From Platanthera guangdongensis (taxonomy: Eukaryota; Streptophyta; Magnoliopsida; Asparagales; Orchidaceae), in NCBI GenBank assembly GCA_039583875.1, contig CM077158.1, positions 118,727,900-118,791,899 of the forward strand: a stretch of DNA of 64,000 bases. The letters are read 5' to 3'. The stretch's first letter is position 1. Each line of letters begins with the position of its first letter. Below the pieces are notes generated by a model that was not told where the DNA came from, made no database searches, and was given only the letters and a program-made list of their open reading frames with translations. Positions 22,602-33,928 of this stretch are shown in pieces. The translations under genes were made by a program, and so were the position numbers.

Positions 22602-23277
22602 ACTCGAGTAGTTACTTATGTACTCGAGTGAAACACTTAGTTAATACTCGAGTTAGTCTATATGTATTCGAGTAAGGGAATTAGCTCTCGAGTAGTCAAA
22701 TTATAGCTCTCGAGTAGCCGAGTCAATTACTCGAGTAGATCATCTCTTATTCTCGAGTTAACAGAATTTCCACTCTGAAAAATTTTCTAAGTCATTTACT
22801 CGAGTAGTCATATTAGTACTCGAGTAGATTAGTCTTTTGTCTCGAGTTATAGAAGACAAGATTTCATGTTGTTCTACTTCACTCGAGTAGTCTATCTACT
22901 GCTCGAGTAGTCCAGATTCAAAACTCGAGTGATAAGATTTTTCTCCATCAAAATATTTCCAAGTCCATTACTCAAATAGTAATATCCAAATACTCGAGTA
23001 GTTTATGTCCTCTCGAGTCGTCCAGTTCCACTACTCGAGTAACCCAGATTCTTCTCCCAGAAATTATTCTAAGTCTTTGACTCGAGTATTCTTTCTACCA
23101 CTCGAGTATTTAATTTCTATTCTCTCGAGTAGTACTTCTGGTACTCGAGTAGTTCAACTCCACATCTCGAGTAACTACATTAGCACTCGAGTAAGTCTTT
23201 GTATACTGAGTAATCTTCTTCCATTCTCTCAAGTAATCAGAATAGTACTAGAGTAGGTAATTGTTCTCTCGAGTATT
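22602..23277. repeat. ACTCGAGT palindrome array (C 3' LTR)
   Basis: About 28 copies of ACTCGAGT or near variants over 676 bp. It is the uninterrupted counterpart of 3094-3600 plus 12681-12880. Confidence 0.95.
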
Positions 23278-23350
23278 TCAGTCAATTTTTTCAGAAATTT
23301 GCTAAGTCCAGATTTGACGGAAATTTCAAATAGCCTTGATGTGATTGGTC

Positions 23351-23401
23351 CACGTGTACGTCATTATGGCTAATTATGACCGTTAGGGAGATCTTATATA
23401 A
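23351..23401 (+). promoter_or_regulatory. C LTR promoter: G-box, TACGTCA and TATA
   Basis: CACGTG (23351-23356, a G-box) abuts TACGTCA (23357-23363, a bZIP-type C-box), and TATATAA follows at 23395-23401. The spacing of about 32 bp to the TATA box is that of a real plant promoter. The 5' LTR reads CACGTATACGTCA, so its G-box is broken. Confidence 0.65.
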
Positions 23402-24064
23402 GGTCTTATCAAAACCGACTAAACCTAAGAAGCGCTGTCAAGAATTATTCTAAGTATTCTGAATCTCATTCTCTCTGTCTAAAACGTAAGCTGCCGTCGC
23501 TGACCTTCATCGCGCATAATCGGCTAGGGTTTTCGATCCAGAAGATTCAGATCAAGAAGACCCACTGATCGAGGATGTTCTTCATTCTTCATCATCTCTC
23601 ATATTGTGTGTGTCCAAGGAATTCCAGATCTAGTTCTTACCGAGATTCTTCTTCCACCTATTCTGATAAAGTCGCAAAGATCAAAGAAGAAGATTCAGGC
23701 AGACTGTTTCTAGATATGAGAAAGTTTTACAGTTTATATTTTCATATACTCTCAATTTCATTCTTGTAGGAGAATTCTCTCCGAGTGTAGTAGCTTTTTG
23801 TCTCCGAGTTATAGGAAGTTTTTACCTTCCGAGTGTAGATCCGTGTTGTGGATTGAGATCGTAGGAACTTTGTTCCGAGACGTAGGATTGATTTTCAATC
23901 CGAGATAGTGGAGTAGCCGAGTCTAGAGCTTTGCTAGATCGTTGAGGGAATGTGGATGTACCCAAGATTGGGGAACCACTATAATCTTTTATCGTCTGTG
24001 AATGCTTGGTTGATAATTGTGTTTATAGATCTCTAAATTTTTTATTCCGCAAAAGACGCACAAC

Positions 24065-26229
24065 CAAATCACAGGGCTAACTGGCTGAGTGTCTTCTAGA
24101 GGCTTTCCCTCCATCCTACCTTGGGATGGAGTCAACAGTCCATACAGAGGAGTGGCTGGACATTATCTGCGATATGCTGGATGGGATTAGATGCCTGACG
24201 GAGGAGGCAGTAGCATTGGTAGTTTCCTACTTGGAATTGCATGCGAAGAGATGGTGGAAGTCACTATTAGACACCACCTTAGCTGGAGTGGAGTGTGCGA
24301 ACATTTCCTGGGATGAGTTTAGAGCAGCTCTGTTGGAGCATTTTGAACATCAGTCTGCGAGGGATGAGTTGAAGGATAGGTTACTACAGTTGAGGCAGGG
24401 CAGCAGGATGGTGTTGGAGTACTACCGGGAGTTCACACACCTAGCCCATTTTGCAGACCCTTATCAGCTGAACAACGTGGGCTATGCAAAGAGGATTTAT
24501 AATGGCCTTCATGATTACATGAGGCAGCCCCTCCTCTACTTTTCTGATGGGAGCTTGGCCAGGATTTTGGATATGGCAAAGAAGCTAGAGGCAGTCCAGC
24601 TTACAGTTCAGGGACGAAAGATACTGGCAAATGACTCAGTGATTGGATGCAGGAGAGACCAACCCAGAGGTCATGTCACTGGAGACAGGATTAATGGGGA
24701 TCAACACCGCTAATAGGAAAGGCAGGAGTAGAGTAACCCGGTGGTGTTAGCTCCTCAGCCCTTGCAAACATAGGAGATGTCGGGGGCAATGGAGGAGGCA
24801 CTATTATGCTTCTGGTGCAAACAGTTGGGGCACATGCAGAGTAACTGCCCCATGATGGAAGCACCACCGCCTGCACTTCAGTATGCCCCACCAGCATGAC
24901 AGTTTGGTGGTCGAGGATGTGGCCGAGGACATGGATTTCAGGGCGGAGACCGCCGACAGGGCAGAGGGCAGGTATATGCCTTGGAACTAGCTCATCCACG
25001 GAACTTGGGGTGGGTGATAGCAGGTATGCAAGTAAATTAAAGTTTCTTCCCTTTCTAGAAGTTAGATTACATGAATATAAAATTGTAGAATTAGGAAAAA
25101 ACCTGAAACTAGATAACAAGGAAGAAAAACTTAACTAACTCAGGGATATTGATGGTGTGTGGCAAGCCCGATCACACCATATTCAACACTGGAGCATCAC
25201 ACCATTTTGTCTCGGAGGAGTTTATCAGAGACCTGGACCAGATCGAGAGCTATGAGGGAGTCATCAGGATGGTGTGTCCTCCCAACAAGATGGAGATCCA
25301 GTCTATGCCAAGTGCATTCTGAGAGTGACCATTGGCGGTGTAACTTTCGAAACCCTAACAATGATCCTGAGGATGCTGAATTTTGATATCTCCCTGGGCA
25401 TGAAACGGCTCATTTGGAACCATTCGCAGATCGATTGCCCAACAAGGAGGGTCATACTGAGATACGACGACACTTACCAGACCTTTGAAGGTATTGTCCC
25501 AGCATATTGCCTTCTTCTATCCTCTATTCAAGCTATCAAGTCCCACCCGTAGGGAGATGAGGATTACAAGGTGTTGTTCGAGATGGCCGAGTCCAAGGAT
25601 TCCATTATTAGTATCCCGGTGGTGCGGGATTTTGCTGATATATTTCTAGAGAATTTGTCAGGGTTGTTGCTACATCGAGATAAGGATTTTTAGATACAGC
25701 TCTTGCTAGGGGCTAAGCCCGTATCCAGAGCTCCTTATTGAATGGCCGCAAAGGAGTTAGTGGAGTTTTGAAGCCAGTTGCAGGAGATAGTGGAAGCCGG
25801 ATTTGTCCGGCCAAGCTCTTCATCATGGGGAGCTCAGGTGTTGTTCGTGAAGAAGAATGATGGGACACTCCAACTGTGAATCGATTATCGGGCACTAAAC
25901 AGGCATACGGTCTAGACCACGTATCCACTATCGAGGATTGACTAGCTGTTTGACCAGTTGGAGGGGGCTCACTGGTTTTCGAAGCTGGATGTAAGGTCCA
26001 GATATTACCAGCTACGGATTCAAGAGGAGAACATTCCAAAGATTGCTTTAAGCAATAGATACGGGTTGTATGAGTTCACTGTGATGCCCTTAGCCTCACG
26101 AACACACGATCCACATTCATGAGTTTGATGAACTGGGTATTCGAGGCATATCTGGATGTTTTCGACATAGTGTTTTTTGATGACAACCTCATTTATTTGA
26201 GGGCCGAGGAGGAGCATGCCAGTCATTTG
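24065..26229 (+). pseudogene. Element E: Gypsy gag-protease-RT, first part
   Basis: Decayed chromovirus-like Gypsy polyprotein. The gag domain (ELHAKRWWKSL; ISWDEFRAALLEHF) runs to about 24713, and a CCHC knuckle with Cys/Cys/His/Cys codons at 24807, 24816, 24831 and 24846 follows. An Arg/Gly-rich tail leads to a GT-AG intron-like segment (25024-25143). Protease follows with FNTGASHHFVS, where the catalytic Asp is now Asn (25182). RT motifs are [39 protein letters not shown] and FFDDNLIY (about 26170). Many nonsense codons are present. RT is interrupted at 26229 by D and resumes at 42601 in register. Confidence 0.9.
25024..25143 (+). other. Putative intron at gag/protease boundary of E
   Basis: 120 bp, AT-rich, with GTATGC at the left and CTAACTCAG at the right, including a branch-point-like TTAACTAAC. 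Left and right flanks join inside a Gly codon to give a normal gag-protease junction (VIAG then ILMVCGKP). Read through, the segment meets TAA after six codons. H has a comparable segment at the same place. Confidence 0.7.
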
Positions 26230-26566
26230 TGTTGGGTATTGTATCCACAATTACTTGGATTTGAGGAACCCACCTGTCAAGCTAAGATGAATTCACAATG
26301 TATTTGATGAAATCTTTTAAGTTGTGCTTGCAGTTATTCCATGCTAAGTACACACCAATGTCAGGGTGCAGTAGGTCAATATACACGGGTCTGCGCGACG
26401 TAATCCCTTGTTGAGCAGATCAGTGTGTTGGCCTACGTGTACTCTCTCTATTAGAGTGTACTTATTTTCAAGTACAGGGCTGTGATAATGCAAGAGCAGA
26501 CAAGGAGCAAGGATGGGTCAAAGAGCAGCTCATGGGTGGAACGACGAAAAATCGTCTAAGTAATAA

Positions 26567-26793
26567 TCGACGAGAATCACTAAGTGATTCTCGCCGATTC
26601 GGCGAGAATCACTAGAGATTCTCGCCGAATCGTCGAGAATCACTGGTTGATTCTCGCCGACTCTATCCGGCTAAATCAGAGCATGCAAATCTGTCGCTAA
26701 GTCAAAATCGTCGAGAATCACCAAGTGATTCGGCGAGAATCACTAGTGATTCTCGCCGAATCGTCGAGAATCACCTTCGATTCTCGCCGATTT
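26567..26793. repeat. GAATCAC/GTGATTC palindrome array (D 5' LTR)
   Basis: Irregular inverted pairs such as GAGAATCACTAGTGATTCTC and GAATCACTAAGTGATTC joined by CGCCGAATCGTC-type linkers; same motif family as B. Confidence 0.92.
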
Positions 26794-26911
26794 TGCCTTA
26801 GGCGATTTTCTGGAACCCGCTGGACCGGAATCAGCCGCTGGCGCTGTTTTGAACCGGGCTTGGGGTTTCTTCTGGTGGGACCCACAACGGTCATAAAGGA
26901 GTATTCTACTG

Positions 26912-26919
26912 TATAAATA
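26912..26919 (+). promoter_or_regulatory. TATA box of the D 5' LTR
   Basis: TATAAATA, followed by CTCGCGTATTTTTGAACAGTG. It is also present in the 3' LTR at 41726-41733. Confidence 0.75.
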
Positions 26920-27732
26920 CTCGCGTATTTTTGAACAGTGAAAAAAAGCGATTGAGATCAAGAAAGCCGAGCCGCGACGTGACCTAGATCGCGAATTCAT
27001 TCTCCGCCGCCGTCGCCGCTCATGCCAGTTGATCGCCGGCTTTGATCGTGGTCTCTTCCAAATCTCCCGGCGACAGAAGCTCAGCCAAGCACAGCGTCTC
27101 ACGAGTCTAACCAGAGATCCTTTGTCTCTTGATTCGTTGATCGGGAAAACCTTCCCCTTCCGAATCGATCGAGATGATCGATCCTAGTGTGACCGTTGGA
27201 AGATCTTGCTAGCTTTGCTACGAAGATTGAATCTCCAAAGAACAGCCGCAGCACGCCGTTGTCGCCGCTGATCCCGAGAACCAAGCCGCCGCCCTTCTTG
27301 CCGCCGTCGGTTTCGGGGAGATTCTCTCCAAGTGAGATCTAGGGTTGTGGACTCTTCGTTGACTTCAAGAACACGTCATCGAACGAAGAGGGACACCTTA
27401 GTCTCCATAAGTTGTTTGTATTTCTTATACAATCTATTTTCAATTTCTTTGTAACGGACCGATTGGTCCCTAGTTGTAAGGGTTGGGTGCAACCCGTGTT
27501 GTGGGATTGGTGACTCCTACGTGTGGAAGGGTTCCTTCCGTTAGTGCAAGGATTGGATTTCAATCCTGTTGGTGAAGTGACCGAGTCATCCCTGGTTGGG
27601 AGATAGGTCGAAGGGGGAAAGTGGATGTACCCAAATCGGGGAACCACTATAATTTGCTTGTGTCCTTTCTGTGCTGTGTTGTTTTGTTTTCTTGTGCAGG
27701 TACGACTTTAATTCCGCAAAAACGCTTCAAGA

Positions 27733-27766
27733 CACCTATTCCCCCCCCCCCCCCCCCGCATAGGTG
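27733..27766 (+). other. U5 stem-loop with 17-C loop (D 5' LTR)
   Basis: CACCTAT (27733-27739) and ATAGGTG (27760-27766) enclose T, seventeen C and GC. The 3' LTR has the same stem (42546-42552 and 42561-42567) with only seven C. Confidence 0.75.
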
Positions 27767-27796
27767 AAGGTAGTTGACACTAGGTGGACTTTAATG

Positions 27797-27814
27797 TGGT
27801 ATCAGAGGCAGGTT
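27797..27814 (+). promoter_or_regulatory. Primer-binding site of D
   Basis: TGGTATCAGAGGCAGGTT, two bases after the LTR and identical to that of B. Confidence 0.9.
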
Positions 27815-27855
27815 ACTCATCAACAAGGTTCACACCTTGAGTAGAGTCCTGCCAC

Positions 27856-29446
27856 CAGTGTCAAAAGCATAGAGCTGGATCATGGGATCTCCCCACTAAG
27901 ACTTCCCACGTGCACAAAGGAGTATTATCCCATCTGGAAGATGAGAGTGTCCTATCACTTGGAGGCTATCGATCCTCGAGCATCTCTCATCTTGGAAGAG
28001 GGTCCATTCATTCCTATGAAGACCTCCGGCTCTAGAAAGGATATCCAAATTCCCAAGTGTATTACTGAGATGTCGGAGACTGAACTCTCATTATTTAATC
28101 TGGACAAGATGATTCGTCAGATCATCATGGATGTCTGGTCTGTACCTTCTCGATCTAGATTGGAAATGTGTGGGACGGTCAACTCTATGTGGGTAACCAT
28201 CTCAGATCTCATGGGGGGATCAGAGAAAGTAGGGATCTGCTGTCAGCAAGAGGATGAAGCCTATGTGGGGGTCCTCGCCTCTGAAGATGAAGGCAAGGAT
28301 CAATCGGACAGCATCAAGGCTCCGGTGACCTTGTCAGAGACTGAAGAAGAAATTGAGGAAAGCAGTTCTGATGAAGCTGACACAGCGGTCTCTGGCGATA
28401 GTAACAGTAACTCTGAAGAGCAGGTAACTTCTTCATATTGCCCCTTTTCTCTTGAAGTTCCTGAAGATAGGAATTGTTACCCTTTAGAAAATCCTGATTC
28501 CCTGAAGAGAGCCCTTCAGAAAAGCAACCTACTTGTGGAGGAGCAAGCTCAGGAGATTGCTCGGCTGAAGATCTTGTTGGTTCTCCAATTGGCATCCAAC
28601 AAGGTTAAGGACTCTAAAATCTCAGATCTAGAGAGTAGTCTAGAGAATGAGAAAAGGATAGTATCCAACTTTTCCAAGGTTGATGCTATCAAGAGAAAGG
28701 AAGAAAATGGGTGGATCTCCCGAATTATCAATTCATGGAGAAATGGGGAAACGGTATTCAGACCCCCCACTCCAGGCAGGAAGGGTACTCATCATGCCTT
28801 TAGGTATGATCACAGGAACAACCGTGGTCACTGCAAGGGTGATCTGCCCTCATGTGGAGACACCCATAGTGCAAGGGCTGTCATGGCCACCCTTGAGAGA
28901 ATAACTAAGGCTCATTCTGAACCCTTTGTATTCTCGGCCACTGCCCCAACTCGGCATGAATCTGCTGGTATCAGCTCTCAGTGCGCTTCTCACCACCCTA
29001 GGACACAGGAAAGGGAGGTTAGAAGTCATGCAGTTAGTTCTCATGGGGCCTCTGGAAGGGTGCTGACTGAAAGGAAGGCACCACCTCCCAGGCCTCATGA
29101 CGCTCGCTACATGCATTCCTTCCACCCTTCCAAGTGTCACGGTGGAAGAGGCAATTTTGTGAGCAGATCCGGCTCTATCCCGTTTAGACCTAGGACCATG
29201 ACTACCTCAGTCACTGGATCAGGTCAGAAACGGAGGTACAACATTCACACGTGTTGGTGCTGTGGCAAGGTGGGACACTTTGTCATAGACTGTTGGCACA
29301 ACCCCTCTATGTCAAGGGCAAGGGCTTATCCACCTCTTCTGGGCAGAGGTAGTCTTCCTGACATGATTTCTGAGGGAAGGCATTCGAGTTTTTATGCTAA
29401 CAAGAACCTAGGACCCAATACATATTGGGTTCCTAAGGTAAGGTAA
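27856..29446 (+). CDS. gag: Internally deleted gag of element D
   Basis: Gag-related frame without stops for 501 codons from 27941 to TAA 29444-29446. Homology to B gag begins further upstream (LPTCTKEYYPIWK), where no in-frame ATG corresponding to the B start is seen; ATG 27941 is the first usable one. The N-terminal gag domain matches B only to about residue 100 (SDLMGGSEKV). The sequence then jumps to the acidic Ser-rich region, so the middle of the gag domain and the first zinc knuckle are missing. The coiled-coil part and the second knuckle, CWCCGKVGHFVIDC (about 29255), remain. The long open frame in an otherwise defective element suggests recent origin or selection on this short gag; that is inference. 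Confidence 0.75.
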
Positions 29447-29459
29447 CACTCTTTTGCAG
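29438..29459 (+). other. 22-nt intron-like block at gag end (D)
   Basis: GTAAGGTAACACT, then CTTTTGCAG. It has the best splice-site match of the three copies (AAG then GTAAGG at the left, pyrimidines and CAG at the right) although no pol follows. Confidence 0.6.
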
Positions 29460-30411
29460 GGTAGTCTAGGTTCCCGTAAATATGATGGGAACTAGACAGA
29501 AGATGTTTCAAGAATGAATTGGAACAAGTATCTGAAATAACAGAAGTAGTATCTACAATGGTATACTCAAATTGAACACCTGGTATGCTTTAACCAGAGG
29601 GGCTAAATGACAAATCTTATAATCCCAGGTATTTTTGATCAGCTCCAATACTTGAGTCATATTGTGTCGACATTTACATATATATATTTATATATACACA
29701 TATATGTGTGTACACCTAAGGAAAGGTTAACACTGTAAAAATAACCCTTAGATACATTATTAAAGATTTATCTGTAAATTCACTGGTAGATTCGAGAATG
29801 AACCTCTACAGGCATAAATCAGTCCACTGAAAATTAAAGAAGATACGTCATTGGAAGTCACTAAAACTTACAATTGACATCACTAAATGTGTGGAAAACC
29901 CCTTTCAAAACCTAAATAGATTGGTATTAAGAAATATATATTTAGAAGATTTCTAAACCCTTTAATATCAGAAGATTTCGAGAATCCGGCATGCCTCTTA
30001 ACCCGTAGATTTCTATTGAAGAATCCCATCGATTTCTATTTAGAAAAACACCCACCGACCCTTCGTATTCCGCATTTCGCAGAGAAACCCGTCGATATCC
30101 CGTAGGAATCCCGCCGACTCTTCCTTCCCTCCTCCCGGCGACTTCCCGCATCTTAGGTTCCAAATCTCGTCGACCTCGTTCCGGATTCCGTAGACCTCTC
30201 TTCTCGCGTCCAGGATGCTCGTCCAGGTTCTCCGCGGTTTCGATCAAACAAGGACGCGAGCTCCACCAGGTTTTCCGTCGTCTCCATCGACTCTCGCTTC
30301 CTCCACTTTTGGGTAACCACCTCCTCTCCATTACAGTGACCTACTGTTAGTGTAGCTTCCCTCTTGATTTCTGATTAGGCGTAGACTTGAGATTCCCTCC
30401 CCAGGTTTGCA
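29460..30411 (+). other. Spacer of D where pol is expected
   Basis: About 950 bp with no coding similarity to pol. It contains a TA/CA-rich stretch (about 29668-29715) and a CCGTCGA-rich part near 30085-30180. GATTCCCTCCCCAG ends at 30404, an acceptor-like site seven bases before the ORF3 ATG. The last part is probably the ORF3 leader. Confidence 0.6.
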
Positions 30412-32904
<2,493 letters not shown>

Positions 32905-32939
32905 GGGGGCATATGTCGTGGGTGCGACTTATGCCGACG

Positions 32940-33175
32940 TGGGTGCGACATATGTCGTGGGTGCGACATATGTCGGGGGTGCGACATATGTCGGGGGTGC
33001 GACATATGTCAGGGGAGCGACATATGTCGGGGGAGCGACATATGTCGGGGGAGGGACATATGTCGGGGGAGCGACATATGTCGGGGGGCAACATATGTCG
33101 TGGGAGCGACATATGTCGTGGGAGCGACATATGTCGTGGGTGCGACATATGTGGTGGGTGTCTATGGGTGTGACA
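32940..33175. repeat. Minisatellite of 18-bp units with CGACATATGTCG palindrome
   Basis: About 13 units of roughly 18 bp. Most carry the 12-bp perfect palindrome CGACATATGTCG separated by GGGGTG, GGGGAG or TGGGTG. It lies just inside the Helitron 3' hairpin. Confidence 0.95.
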
Positions 33176-33234
33176 TATGTCGTGGGTGTCTACGGGTGAG
33201 ACGTATATGTACGGGTGCGACGTATGTGTACGGG

Positions 33235-33499
33235 TGCGACGTTTGTCGTGGTGGCGACGTTTGTCGTGGGGGCGACGTTTGTCGTCGGTGCGACGTTTGT
33301 CGTCGGTGCGACGTTTGTCGTCGGTGCGACGTTTGTCGTCGGTGCGACGTTTGTCGTCGGTGCGACGTTTGTCGTCGGTGCGACGTTTGTCGTCGGTGCG
33401 ACGTTTGTCGTCGGTGCGACGTTTGTCGTCGGTGCGACGTTTGTCGTCGGTGCGACGTTTGTCGTCGGTGCGACGTTTGTCGTCGGTGCGACGTTTGTA
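33235..33499. repeat. Minisatellite of 18-bp units, CGACGTTTGTCG type
   Basis: About 14 units of 18 bp, at least 11 of them identical (GTGCGACGTTTGTCGTCG). Clearly derived from the same module as the neighbouring array. Its six-frame translations give repetitive ORFs on both strands that are not genes. Confidence 0.95.
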
Positions 33500-33523
33500 C
33501 CAGACCAGACCAGGAATGCCGGG

Positions 33524-33725
33524 CATGTTCATTTCAATTGTCACATCTTGACAAATATAAATAGAAGTTCAGAAATGTAAGTAAAACATTACAAATATGT
33601 ATAAATGTGTGAAATTTAGAGAATTTCTTAAATTTTTGTAAACCCCTTTTATCAAACGATAACAACTAAACAATTATAATCATTTGTTTATCTTTGCATG
33701 TTCATTTCAATTGTCACATCTTGAC
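33524..33725. repeat. 29-bp direct repeat in the Helitron 3' region
   Basis: A 29-bp sequence starting CATGTTCATTTCAATTG occurs at 33524-33552 and again at 33697-33725, 173 bp apart. Confidence 0.85.
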
Positions 33726-33865
33726 CTCCTTTTTCTTCAACATTCATCTGTTTATCTTTGCATGTCATTGCCCTATTTGCCTTTGCCTAGTCCTTCAGTC
33801 GAATTCTACAGTCTCTGTATGTTGTCAGTAATCTTCTTCTTTTCAATTTTAATCACCTGAAAAAC

Positions 33866-33888
33866 TTATATCTTTTTAATATAGTATA
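33866..33888 (-). other. Internal copy of the Helitron 5' terminal sequence
   Basis: A 23-nt stretch identical to 40792-40814 (the right end of the Helitron just inside its TC). It lies 40 bp beyond the RepHel stop codon. After it the expected terminal dinucleotide is changed (AA instead of GA on the plus strand). Confidence 0.8.
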
Positions 33889-33928
33889 AAAAATGTACAA
33901 TTTTTTTCACTGCATGTAATGGAATGAA

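Larger units (their letters stand above)
2789..24064 (+). mobile_element. Element C: Sirevirus-type Copia retrotransposon (interrupted by B)
   Basis: LTR retrotransposon with both LTRs starting TGTTGGGTATTG. The 5' LTR (2789-3605 plus 12672-13734) is split by B. Internal order is primer site, gag with two CCHC knuckles, pol (PR-IN-RT-RNase H), a spacer with ACTCGAGT motifs, ORF3, the polypurine tract AATAGGGGGAG, and the 3' LTR. IN before RT makes it Copia; the large two-knuckle gag and the extra ORF after pol fit the Sirevirus group. The 3' LTR lacks its last roughly 70 bp. Coding regions carry many nonsense codons, so it is a dead copy. It lies in element E. Confidence 0.9.
22274..24064 (+). 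repeat. 3' LTR of C, 3'-truncated
   Basis: Matches the 5' LTR from TGTTGGG through GACGCACAAC (24055-24064), then switches abruptly to Gypsy gag sequence. The last roughly 70 bp, including the U5 stem and CA end, are missing, so the right target duplication is lost. Confidence 0.9.
26230..27794 (+). repeat. 5' LTR of D
   Basis: 1565 bp, from TGTTGGG to CTTTAA (the expected CA end changed to AA). It contains a palindrome array, a TATAAATA box, and the U5 stem with a 17-C loop. Confidence 0.92.

Noticed and set aside
24126..24713. Host gene start
   Set aside because: The 195-codon frame is a Gypsy gag domain followed by a zinc knuckle, protease and RT in order.
29438..29459. Ordinary spliceosomal intron of 22 nt
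   Set aside because: Far shorter than functional plant introns. I kept it as a conserved junction element rather than calling it an intron.
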